From NCBI RefSeq assembly GCF_019578655.1, contig NC_063256.1, positions 4,278,001 to 4,342,000 on the forward strand: 64,000 nucleotides of DNA, given 5' to 3'. This document shows, in pieces, positions 37,694 to 51,555 of this stretch. Every line of letters starts with the position of its first letter. Position 1 is the first letter of the stretch. The translations under genes were made by a program, and so were the position numbers. The notes beneath the pieces were generated by a model. That model did not search any database. It saw only the letters and a list, made by a program, of their open reading frames with translations, and was not told the DNA's origin. This stretch comes from Ricinus communis. Lineage: Eukaryota > Streptophyta > Magnoliopsida > Malpighiales > Euphorbiaceae.

Positions 37694-37845
37694 TGTATCA
37701 AGACTTCATATATTAAAAGAAAAATAACAGAAATATATAAGCGCTCTTGAACCAGAAAATCTCATTCCTTTCTTCCACTTCTCCATTGGGTTAAATCGTC
37801 ACTCCACAATAGGATCGGAGAGGAAGCAAAGGCAGCTAACAAAGC

Positions 37846-40627
<2,782 letters not shown>

Positions 40628-43600
40628 GCTCTCGGAGATGGTGACTAATGATTTTGTTAGGAAGTTTGCTTAATAGTGTTTCACATTGACCACCTTCTAC
40701 ATCATTTTGAATCCTCGTGAAATTTTGAGAGAATATTTAGTGCTACCAAGTACTTCTGTTCTGTGTTCTTTTTTACCATCTAAAGGCTTATGCTGTTGTT
40801 GGAATATATAATCGCTTGTCCAACTATTGGCAAATTGTCTGCTTATAGAATTAGTGCCCAAATTTGGTGAAGGTTCCAGGTGGCTTTTCAGTGCTGCTTT
40901 AAAAGCAGCGTGGTTGGTCGTTCTGTTTCTACCCTCTCTTGAATTGTTCATTATTGGGCCTTCTCTCCTATAGGATGAAAGTATGTGTCATCTCTCCTGT
41001 GAAGCAAACTCTTAGCCAGCAATTTCCAAATTCATTTTTTTCTTTCTACAAATTTCCTTGAAATGTTTTGCTTTCCTACTTTTCTAATTTCAATGTCTTA
41101 AGAACACCCACCACACAATTTGTTAAATGCATTGCTTGTGAAGTATGCGGTTCAGGTATATCCCTTGCAGGATAGATCTCTTTCATGACACATGTTCTGC
41201 AGTGGGGTACTCCATGCCATAAACACGGGTTATGTCAAGTGCTGTACCAGCATTTATCATCCAATGTCAGTTTTCATGCGCCAAACTTGGGTTTTAGAAA
41301 CTAAACGGAGGCTGAAGCCCTTGGTTTGGTGGGCAGATTGTAATTAAAATTGTGGCGGAGTATTACAATATAGCCCAACTCGGATGCATGTGAGAAGCAA
41401 GCCATGCTATTGCGGTGGAATATGAGGATTGTCAAACATCTGCTCCCGCTACAAACCCAAATAAGTAAACGTTGAACATAGGAGTCATAACCAAATTAAA
41501 AGAGTAATCAGGTTCCGATGCACTTAATTCATCACCAATTACAGAGTACCTTTTCTCCCATTTCTATCTGCCATCAATCTTTGCTGCCCTTTCAACTAGT
41601 TCCTTTTGGACTTGTACCTCATTTCAATGGGAACCAATCGTTATTTCACATCACCACAAAAGTGAGAAAGTATGGCTTTTTTCTTTCTTTCTTTTTCTAG
41701 AGAGAATAAATTAATTGTCTGAACATCAAATAAGTGGAGGAAATTATTACAGGTTCGGATTCGACCTCCGACACTCTTTTTCCTTTGAATTTCTCAAAAG
41801 AATCTTTAAGATTTATTTAATATAATGAAACGTAAGACCCCTCTCTAATTTCTGCTAATCTAGCCACCAAGCGAAGCTATGCTAAGTTGAAAATCTCAAT
41901 CACTCAATCAACACGATTGCAAGATATTGACAGTAGTTCTTTCAAATTTTTAACTTTCTGCTTCTTGAATATAATACATATAATTTTGAGTTTTAATTCA
42001 TTTCAATATGTAATTTTCAAATTTTATAGATGGAAGTTACATAATCTTTTTTTAATAAAAAAAAAAACCTTTTCATTTGTAAGTAGAACTTATTTACTGT
42101 AAACATGTCACTCATTTCAGCTATAATTATGATTTGAAGCCTTAAAATATAGATATTAGTGCTAAACTAATTTTTTGGATACTTTTTAAAACTTATTTTT
42201 GGAAAAAAATATTATTTTAAAAAAAATGAATTTTAAAAGTAGTTATAGAAAAATATAAAACAATAAAATGATAAAGATACGTAGTGCTAAACTGACTCTA
42301 TATCTAACTATTTAAAACAGAGAGTACAATTAGGTGTATATTTCATTTCATAATAGAATGAGTTTCAATATTAAATTGTAAAGATTCTAGGAACATTCCT
42401 AACAAACGCTTAGAACATCCTCAAAAAAACTCTTAAGTCGCTCTTCTTTTCTATTATAGGAAGCATTATAAAAATTAAATTCTTAAGAAATTCTCTAACT
42501 CATCAACTGTTTTTAAAATGATTTAAGACCACATTTTTTTTTCTAAAACTTAAGGAGGGAGAAAGTAACTTTTAAGTATATTATATTTTTATTTTTATTT
42601 TAAATTTTTTTAAAAGTCACATTCTTTCTTATTATTTATTTTTTTCTTTTTATTTTATTAAAAAAAAAGTTAACTAGAAAGTAAAATAGAAACTATAGTT
42701 GAAGATGCTCTCAAGTCAAGTCATGCTTCTTTTCTATTATATGCAAAAATTAAGCTTCTAAAAAATTCTTCAATTTATCATCTTTCTCTAAAATAATAGT
42801 GAGGAGAGGGTTTGTATTCATGTGGATTTTGTTTGTTTGTTTTTTTTATATTTAAGTTGAATAATTGGAAGGCAACAGCCAAATAAAAAGGTGATGTTAT
42901 AGAAAGCAGAAAGAATACAGGCTGTATTTTCAGGTCTCAAAATTGAAAATCACATCCTATTAAATGACTGTGTCGTACACGTACCTCACTTTGTTTTTCT
43001 GGCCATACAAAATTCTGAAATTGGCTCTCTTCCCTTACAAAACAAACAATGGTTCAATTAAATGGGCAGATCTCTATCTCTTTGTTAAGATGTTGGGTTT
43101 TGGACCATTCTCTATCTATATATTAGTTTGATGGAATGTTATACCTATTTTTCATAAATAAACACCTTCATCAATTCCCAACTTTCTACGCCTCTTTCTT
43201 TACATGTTGCAATTTTCCATTAACTTCATTCCAACAACCACCCACCCTTCAGGTCACCAACAGCATATCCTACTTGATATTTTTCTATTATTTTTATATT
43301 ATTTTAAAAAACATCAAAAAGAATGTAAAATAAAAATATATATTTTAATATTATAAAATATATTAACTTATCAATATAAAACAATCTATTTTATTAAAAT
43401 TTGATTTTGTAATAATTAATTCTATATAAATTTAATTATATGTAATTATAAATGAAGTAAAACAAACAAATAATTAATTACGGATTTTCTATTACATCCA
43501 ATTCTTTTCTAATCCTTTTTAAAATGTTTAAAAATAATATACTCATAAGGCTTCATATATAAGGTTCAATTATACAATTGAATAATTCTCAACATAAAAG

Positions 43601-44145
43601 ATAAAAATGAGAATATGATTTTACAATTCCAAGTAGACTTACGGCCTACTTTAGAATCACAGCTAGATATTAGAAAAAAATTAAAATTAATTGTTTTTAT
43701 CAAAAAAGAAATTTGAAAAGAAAAAACAAATCAATTTGATGGCCTCTTTAGGAAGCAGTTTTCAAAATAAATTTTCTTTCTAGAATTAGATTTTACAAAA
43801 ACAGTTGTAGACAGACTCTTTAAAATAAATGAAATTAATTTATTACTCTAGTTTTATACATTATATATCCTCACCACATAATTTCTAAAATAAGATTATG
43901 TATAGCTTTTTGCTTTGGTTGATTCTTATGATAAGGAGCTTGGAGACCATGTTCCACCATTTTGTGGAAAAGCCATTATTAGCTAAGGTTCCAATCCAGC
44001 AGCAACTAAAAACAAAAAAAGAAAAGGAACAAAGCAGAAAGAACACAAGTTAGTTGGACAAGCTTATTTTGACCAAAGTGGCCATGGCATATCTTATGTA
44101 AAATGAAGGAGAGATGCCCATATACAATATTGTCCGGTACAAGTG

Positions 44146-44153
<8 letters not shown>

Positions 44154-44177
<24 letters not shown>
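44154..44177. repeat. GA dinucleotide microsatellite
   Basis: A perfect GA run of about 24 bases directly after a short TA run, in geneless DNA. Confidence 0.9.
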
Positions 44178-46167
44178 AAGAGCTTTTGATTCTAGATTCA
44201 TATATACTAAAACAAATGGGCAGAAATATGAAGTTGCCACGGATGAAAGGCGTCATTTAATTTCTATGGTAAGCCAAAATGGAGTATGATAGTTCACAAG
44301 GATGGCGGTAGATTAGTAGTAGAGGTGGAGTGGAGAAGAGAATTTCCCCTTTAAGAATGGAACTTTGATGTTAATCCCTATCTGATTTCATGTGTGTATG
44401 TATCTATTTTGGAATCTCATCCACATAATCAAAGGGCTACAAGTAATTGGAATGTTACTTGATATCAAAACACCAACAAGTAATTAATATGTGTGATTAA
44501 TCATAACGGGCAAGGCACGGTCCTGTCGTTTTAATTACAATATTTAATCTGACCAACTATTTATTTTCTCTCAAATTCCAACACTAAATTATTCAATAGA
44601 ATGGTTTGAAATTTCGGACAAATTAGAAATTTTCTTTAAAAATATTCTAAAATTAATAAAACTGGTAATATTAAAAACTTTATTTATAATTGAATATAAT
44701 ATTAAAACTATAAATTAAGATGTTACTTTTTAGAATTAGAATTGTTATCTAATTAGAAAATTAATTTATTAATTAATATAATATTAATATTTTTTTTAAA
44801 TTGAATTAGTATTGTTATCTTATTAGAAAATTATTTTTTAATTAATATAATATTAAAATATAATTAATATGTCATTTTTTAAAATTAGAGTCAGTATTTA
44901 ATTAGAAACGTAATCTATTAATTAATAAATTAATAAAAATTATAATAAGTTTGAATCTCATATGTTAAAAATAAATGCACATTATCAAAATAAATAAGTA
45001 TACATATCAAAATAAAAATTCTATGTGTTTAAAATTAAACACACTTCTCATAAAAATTTAAATCTCATAAATTAATATATATAAATATTATTTCTATTGT
45101 GTAATTTTTTTTAAAAAACTAATTAACCAAAACCGTAAATTTAGAAAAATTTAAAAATATTATATTCTTAGTATTTTAATACAATAAAAATAAAAAGAAA
45201 TATGAATTTGATAAAAAAATATAAATACTTTTTGATATTTTTTTCTTAAAGACTCAATAGATCAAATATCCTATACATTAAAAATAATTATCTTTTTATA
45301 CTTGCTATAAATAAAAATCAACAAATATAGAAATAAAAATTTGAACTAAATAATTTAATTTTTCAAAAGCAAACTCTATTACTATTTAAATTATAATTAT
45401 TTAGTAAATAGATAACTGCAAAATCAATTTGAACATGATATATTTTAAACAAAAAAATTGATTTAATATAATTACAAAATCAATCGAAAAGTATATAATA
45501 GAGAAAAAATAATTTTTTGATAATTAATTATTCATGGATGAAAATTGTTTTCTAGGTTGAAGAAAGTAATTTTCAAGTTTAGATCCGATTTTTAATTAAA
45601 GGAATTCTATTTCTCGTTTGGACCACAAATTCTTCTCCTTTCATTTTCTTCCATTTTGTATCCTGGTTTTTTCATGATTGCGTTTGCGTTGGGTAGAAAA
45701 GTGGCCAACTGCAGCGGCAGCAGGCGCCTAGTGTTGAATTCGCCAATTCCGCACAAGAGATGGCACGTGTCCTTCCAAGAAATATTTTGGTTATCGAAGG
45801 ACCAAACGTAAATTGATAGAATTAAGTAGTGATTTAAATTAAGGTTATTGATTTTGTTCGGTTTCAGCTGAAATATTTTATTTTATTAAAAAATAAAATA
45901 AAATATTCTTTATTTTGTATTGCTTAAAATAAATAATAATTTTAATTATAAAAATAATATTTTTAAATATTATATTTACTATAAATTAATTTTTAATTAT
46001 ATAATATTTTTAATTCTAATAAATAATTATATTGATAGTATTGATTTATATAATATTAGAATTAATAAATAAATATTTTAAAAATAATATTATATTATTA
46101 TAGTAATAAAATTTTAAAAATTAAAAATATTTTAAAATAATTATTTTATTATTATTTTATAATATAA

Positions 46168-46194
46168 ATAATAATAATAATAATAATAATAATA
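46168..46194. repeat. AAT trinucleotide microsatellite
   Basis: A perfect AAT run of about 27 bases inside the most AT-rich part of the window. Confidence 0.85.
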
Positions 46195-47135
46195 GTAGTA
46201 CAATGCGGTGTATAAAATATTAATTATTATAAATTTTATCAATATTTTTTTTTATAAAAATTTATTGTTAATTTTTGAATTTTTAATTAATTGACTGAAT
46301 TTAATATTTTTATATTTAATTATTATATAATTTTATATTTTTATTTTTATTTTAATTAAATTAGTAAAAATATAAATAAATATAAAAATTTTCAAAAGTA
46401 AAATTTAAAAAAATTAAAAGCTTTAAAACCTCTTTTGCCTTTTTTCTTCCTCCCGCCCTCCTTTATAAATGCACAATATCCCACTCCCGCAAGAATTATA
46501 TATAAAACTTTTATTGGATGAAGAGTGAAATATATGTTTTAATTTATAGTTTAGAATGAAATAAGTTTAATTTTAATTATTTTTTTAAGATTATATTTAA
46601 TAAATAAAAATAAATAATTAGAATATAATTTAACTTTAAATATTAACATTTATATATTTTATTGAAAAGAAATTAAAATTAATAATTTTTATTTTTATTT
46701 CAGCGTGATATTACCAAATCATTATTAATACTATTATTATTAATATTATTAGTTTTAATTAAATTTTAGCTTTATTTAATTTCTAAATAAAAATTATATA
46801 TCTATTGAATAAAATTAATCAAAACTAAATTTATTTAGCACTTAACTGCAATTGTTTGTCCGATTCGTATTTAACATTTACATTACGTGGAAGCAGTGAC
46901 AGATGTACGTATTGAAATCCAAGTTGTCAGAGAGAAGATACTGAAAGTGAAAACCCACTTCATTGTCATAAATAATGTGATTATTCAAACAGGCATGAAT
47001 TTGGTGCAATGATGTTGAAAGAAATGCATGTATGGACACTGTAGCATGGCGGACAACCTATTGCTTTGTCATCATCCCATTATCCTCTGTGGGAAACCTT
47101 CTTTAATTATTTTTTTTTCTATTTCCATCTCTTGT

Positions 47136-47284
47136 GTGGGTCCCCACTGAAATTTTAGTTCAAGTTGCAGCAGTACCCTCCGCCATTATTAATTAACCTT
47201 TGGCCAAAAGCCCCCACTGGGCCCTTTCCTTCCTCCTTCGCTCTCTCATCTCTCTACCCCCCATCATCACCGTCCATTATATAA
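47136..47284 (+). promoter_or_regulatory. Promoter-like island without a recognised gene
   Basis: GTGGGTCCCCAC at 47136-47147 is a near-palindromic double class I TCP site. TGGGCC (site II) follows at 47218-47223, then a CT-rich stretch and TATATAA at 47278-47284. The base composition is clearly less AT-rich than the surroundings. No ORF or known RNA follows, so the role is open. Confidence 0.3.
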
Positions 47285-50005
47285 TAACCTTTCACGAAAT
47301 GTCAACATCTCTGAAAATTATTACCAAATAATCCTTTTCTTCTTTTCGTAACAGGAAAACTGGCACAATACACATTCCCACTTTTCAATTTTCTTGTTTG
47401 ATTTTTAGTACCTCTTAAATAATATTTTCAATTTCTTTTCACTTTTCAACTTTTCACGACATTTACCTCTATATTTGTAAATTTATAGTTTTATTATTAT
47501 CTCTTAAAAGACTAAAATAATAATAACGTATCTATTAACTTATTTTTGAAACCAAAATATATCTATAAAGTTTGAAAACAACTATTATATGTTAAAATAA
47601 AATTATAGAATTTTAGAGTTTAAGTAGATAAAATTTAAGTGTAAATTTTTATATTAAGCCATAAGAAATTATAAATTATCTAATAATACTGTTAATTATT
47701 TCTCCATCAAATACAAATTAATATTTTTGACAATTTTTGTTTAAATATAATTTTAAATTTCTATTAATAATATTTTTATATTTTTATAAAGTAATTTGAT
47801 AAACACTTTAATTTATATTTTTATAATATTTCAATAATAATTTATACAATATATTTATGTGATTATAAAAATAAAATTTAAGTTTTTTACTAAAAAATAA
47901 GAGAAAGTTAGTATGGGTCCGCTTACTAGGGTTATATTTATTTATTTATTTATTTTTTTGTTATCATTATTTGTTTGGCAGGCTGAGCCCAAACAACCAT
48001 AATTCGATTTCTTTAATTTTTTAATTTTTTTTTCGTAAACTGGTAATTGTAATGAGTGGTGAGCGTATAGAATAAGCGCAATTGTCGGAAACACTAGAGA
48101 AATACAATAAGGAATGTCAAATGTTAATGTCCATTCATTAGTTTTCCTCGTCGACAAAACTAATCACAATCCTTTACAAATTAGACCCAACAGCGATTGT
48201 GTATTATTTGGATGTCATAGCCAAAATGAATATAAGTTTTATAGAAGAAATGACATTTTCTTTCACAATCATTCGTCATTAATTATGTCGATAAACAACA
48301 TCTAAATCAAAAACACCCTATGTTCAATGTACCGGCCATTTGAATTTATAAATATCTTTAGATAATTCTGGTTATTTAAAAAGGTACTACATTAAATTAT
48401 CAAATACCCATAATTCGTTTTGGCTTTATTATAAAATAGTGCATTGGTGCTATAAAAGATGCAGAGGTTGCCGTCAACAATCTTGTCAATATTTCATTTT
48501 TTCCGCTCCACTATCAAACTACCAGCAATAAAATATTCTTTTTTTACATTAATATATTATTTAATTAATAAAAATATCATTGAAAACTAAAACAATTTAA
48601 TTTCAATAACTATATAATTAAATCTAATTCAATTTAACTAGCATAAGGTGAAAGATTTTTGGGTATATGCCAAATAAAATCAAAATCCGTAAAAGAATTT
48701 TTGTTTACAGAAGAAATATTTGAATTTAATAAAGACGACAATTTGATAAAAGATGGTAATAAAAGCCATAGACAATTTGATGCGATGAGCCACGAAGAAA
48801 GAGAAAAAGATGAAAGTAATGATAATGCTGGAAAAGATATATATATTTCCGATTTTGAAGAAAATGAACATAAAATAATTTCGCTGAAATTTAAATGATT
48901 CTATGAACAATAAAGATATTAATGTAGTTAATGATTTGCTACATCTTTTAAAATAATAGATTTTCTTTTTATTTGCTCTTTTTATTGAGTTTGATACTAT
49001 TGTTTCTAAAATAAAAAGAGACTGATATAAAAAAAAAAAAAAATAGAAAGAGATGGCAAAGAAGAAAAAAAGAGAAAAGAGAAACGACTGAAAAGATAAA
49101 AATCCAATTTGTTGAATGAATAAATGATTCTAAGTCTCCACAATAGCATTAATTAAAAGAGAGGCTATTACTTCTTTCAAATAAAAAATTATACAACAAA
49201 ATTCTAATCCTAAAATCAAATTTCATTACAAATATTTTACATTGCATAATTATATAAAAAAATAAAAAAAAAATTATATTTTTACTCTTTTGATACAAGT
49301 AGATTTATTCTATTTAAAAATTAAATTTAATTATTTTATTATTCTTTTAAAAAGAAATAAATTATCTTTAAAAAGAAAAAACGGTGTAACTCTCTCAAAT
49401 TCCAAATGGAAATAAAAAGAAAAAATCAATAATGACAATGGCAACGAGAAACAACGGTGATTAGATAGCAACAATAACAATAATATATCTATCGCAAATA
49501 AAGTATCACCTCTATCTAATGCTAATTTTATATGAATAAACATTTATTATAGAAAAATTGCCTATAAAGAAAAAATGGATAAATAATATTCAGGCAATAA
49601 ATGATCAAACCAGCCTTGCGCCTAGCGTTTACAAGAAGAGATGATAGTCTTCTTTTTCTTTTTTCTTTTTTCCTTTAAAATAAATTATCAAATCCTAGCT
49701 AATTTGAAAATCTTACACTTAAATAATATATAGTATGAATACATATTGAAATATAAACACATAATATAGATGTATATTAATCGAATTAGATAAAATTTTC
49801 TATAGATAACACTGCAAAAAAATAGCAGTGTAGAAACCACTAGATGTGGTCGCTAAAGCTAATTAACGACTTCTTTCTATACGGCGGTCGCTAAAACCTT
49901 TATCGAAAATAAAAATAGCGATAAAAATCTAAATGGTCTCTAAAAATAGAGACCATACAAAATGGTCACTAAGGTGATAACTATTTAGAGGCCGCTTATT
50001 AAATT

Positions 50006-50398
50006 TGTAACGACTCGCAATGATATCACATGAGATATTGTCTGATTTGGCCCTTACTAGCCTAACGGTTTTGTCTTCTTGACAGATTTCAGAATTTTTT
50101 AGAAGGTCACTCATCCTGATATTTTCCAAACAAAGCACGTTTAACTTTGAAGTTTCTATAACTTTACAGCTAAACAATCAAAAAACACCTCATGTGATTA
50201 GTTCAAACTCTTTATATATATGCTATCAACCAATCTCCACCCGGTTTCGATGTGCAATTCAATTCATTTATGTACCCCCATATCTTAGAGTGCTACCATC
50301 CTAGAAGTCTGCCAAAAGCCACTTCTTGTCCAGGCATCATATCCTTGCCCTGGTGTCTATTTCTCACCCTTATCGGACCGTTTTTCTAGGCCTGGCTT
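50006..50398 (-). mobile_element. Cassandra-like LTR unit 1 with 5S rRNA-derived domain
   Basis: It starts TGTAACGACTCGC and continues with GAGATATTGTCTGATTTGGCCC, the conserved edge of Cassandra-type TRIM LTRs. Positions 50089-50166 are the reverse complement of the 3' half of plant 5S rRNA (GAAGGTCACTCATCC, AAGCACGTTTAACTTTGAAGTT), with many changes. Cassandra elements are short non-coding retrotransposons whose LTRs carry a 5S-derived RNA polymerase III promoter. The unit repeats directly next to itself. Confidence 0.7.
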
Positions 50399-50803
50399 AT
50401 AATGACCAGAACCAGATCAGATGAGATATTTTGTTCATTTTTGCCTCTATTGGCTTCATAATTTGTCCTCTTAGCGGATTCGAAAACTTCCCAAGAGGTC
50501 ACCCATCCTAAAATTTTCTCAAACCAAGCACGTTACGTGCTTAACTTTGAAGTTTCTATAATTCCACAGTCAAACAACCAAAAAGCGTCTCATGTGATTA
50601 ATTCAAACTCTTTATATATATATATATATATATTATCAACCATTCCTCACTCCGTTTCAATGTTTAATTCGATTCATTTATGAACCCTTATACCTTATAG
50701 TGCTGTGAGAAGCCTCTTCTTGTCCAGTCATCTTTTCCTTATCTCGGCATCCACTTCCCCCTCCATCGTATTGCTTCTCTAAACCAAGCTGTCATATGCT
50801 TAA
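50399..50803 (-). mobile_element. Cassandra-like LTR unit 2 with 5S rRNA-derived domain
   Basis: This is a second copy of unit 1 in the same orientation, diverged throughout. Its 5S-like part (50485-50563) is closer to real 5S rRNA: the complement contains GGATGGGTGACCTCTTGGGAAG, nearly the intact box C region. A short insertion (TTACGTG, repeating CACGT) splits the A-box region. A TA run lies at about 50615-50635. The two copies may be the LTRs of one element or a tandem LTR array. No intact primer-binding site was seen between them. Confidence 0.7.
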
Positions 50804-51555
50804 CGATATTATTTAATTATTATTTTAAGTATATTACTATTTTAATTTAAATATTTATTTATTTAAATATTATTTTTAGTTTTATTATTTATATTTATTA
50901 ATTTAATAATTATATATAATATTTCATATAAATAAAAATATCAATAAACATAAATAAATATACTTAGTAAATAATATAATTTATTAATAGAATAAAATAT
51001 ATAATAAAAATAAATAAAATATAACAGATATTATAATTAATTTAAATAATATTATCATAATTTAATTAATTATTCTTATTAAATTATATTATTTAGTAAA
51101 TCTTATTATATAATTATTATTAGAATATAATTCTAAAAATTAAAATATGTAGTCTCTAACTCGGGGACCACACAATTGGTCTCTATGTGGTAGCTAAAAA
51201 GTCATATTATTGATTAGTGCCGAGCTTAGCAACCACAATCCATGGTCTCTAAAATGGTCACTACTTCATTATTGATTGGCGCCCAAATTAGAGACCACAC
51301 TCTATAATCTTTAGTGTAGAGACAACACACGTGGTGTCTAAAGTGATCGTTATTGTCCCTACCATTTTTTTGGAGAAGTTAGCGACCATTTACAGACTAT
51401 ATCTGACAATTGCTAGTAACGTGATTGTAAATTTAGAAAAAATAAATTTAATCTTTAAATAAAAGTAAAATGGTCGCTATGTAGTAACTAAATAGCGAAC
51501 ACTTTAATGTGTTAGCTAAAAGTAATTTCTAAATTGTTATTTCTTTGTAGTATAA

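Larger units (their letters stand above)
40628..49809. other. Gene-poor, very AT-rich region
   Basis: No supportable protein gene. After the S9 3' UTR the sequence becomes strongly AT-rich, especially about 44600-45600, 45850-46430 and 47480-47900, where almost every base is A or T. A degenerate direct repeat (about 42410-42520 and 42700-42790) may be a decayed MITE. Two less AT-rich islands (45600-45800 and 46860-47400) look promoter-like and are reported as findings. Simple repeats at 44154-44177 (GA) and 46168-46194 (AAT) are listed separately. Confidence 0.5.
49810..51552. mobile_element. Non-autonomous CACTA (CMC) DNA transposon
   Basis: The left end reads CACTGCAAAAAAATAGC. The right end, complemented, reads TACTACAAAGAAATAAC; both are CACTA-type termini. 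The flanking TAA at 49807-49809 and 51553-51555 is a perfect 3-base target duplication, as expected of the superfamily. Subterminal copies of GGTCGCTAAA, GGTCTCTAAA and GGTCACTAA recur inside both ends, another CACTA feature. The 1743-base element has no transposase ORF, so any movement needed an autonomous relative. About 800 bases of its interior are two Cassandra-like LTR units, and 50800-51150 is almost pure A/T. The terminal bases have drifted (CACTG and TAGTA), suggesting moderate age. Confidence 0.85.

Noticed and set aside
48659..48898. Asp/Glu/Lys-rich 79-codon frame
   Set aside because: Composition follows the A-rich DNA, the opposite frame is equally open, and no conserved motif or promoter is visible.
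50006..50803. Functional tandem 5S rRNA genes
   Set aside because: Only the 3' half of 5S is recognisable and it has many changes. The surrounding TGTAACGAC and GATATTGTC motifs point to Cassandra-type LTRs instead.
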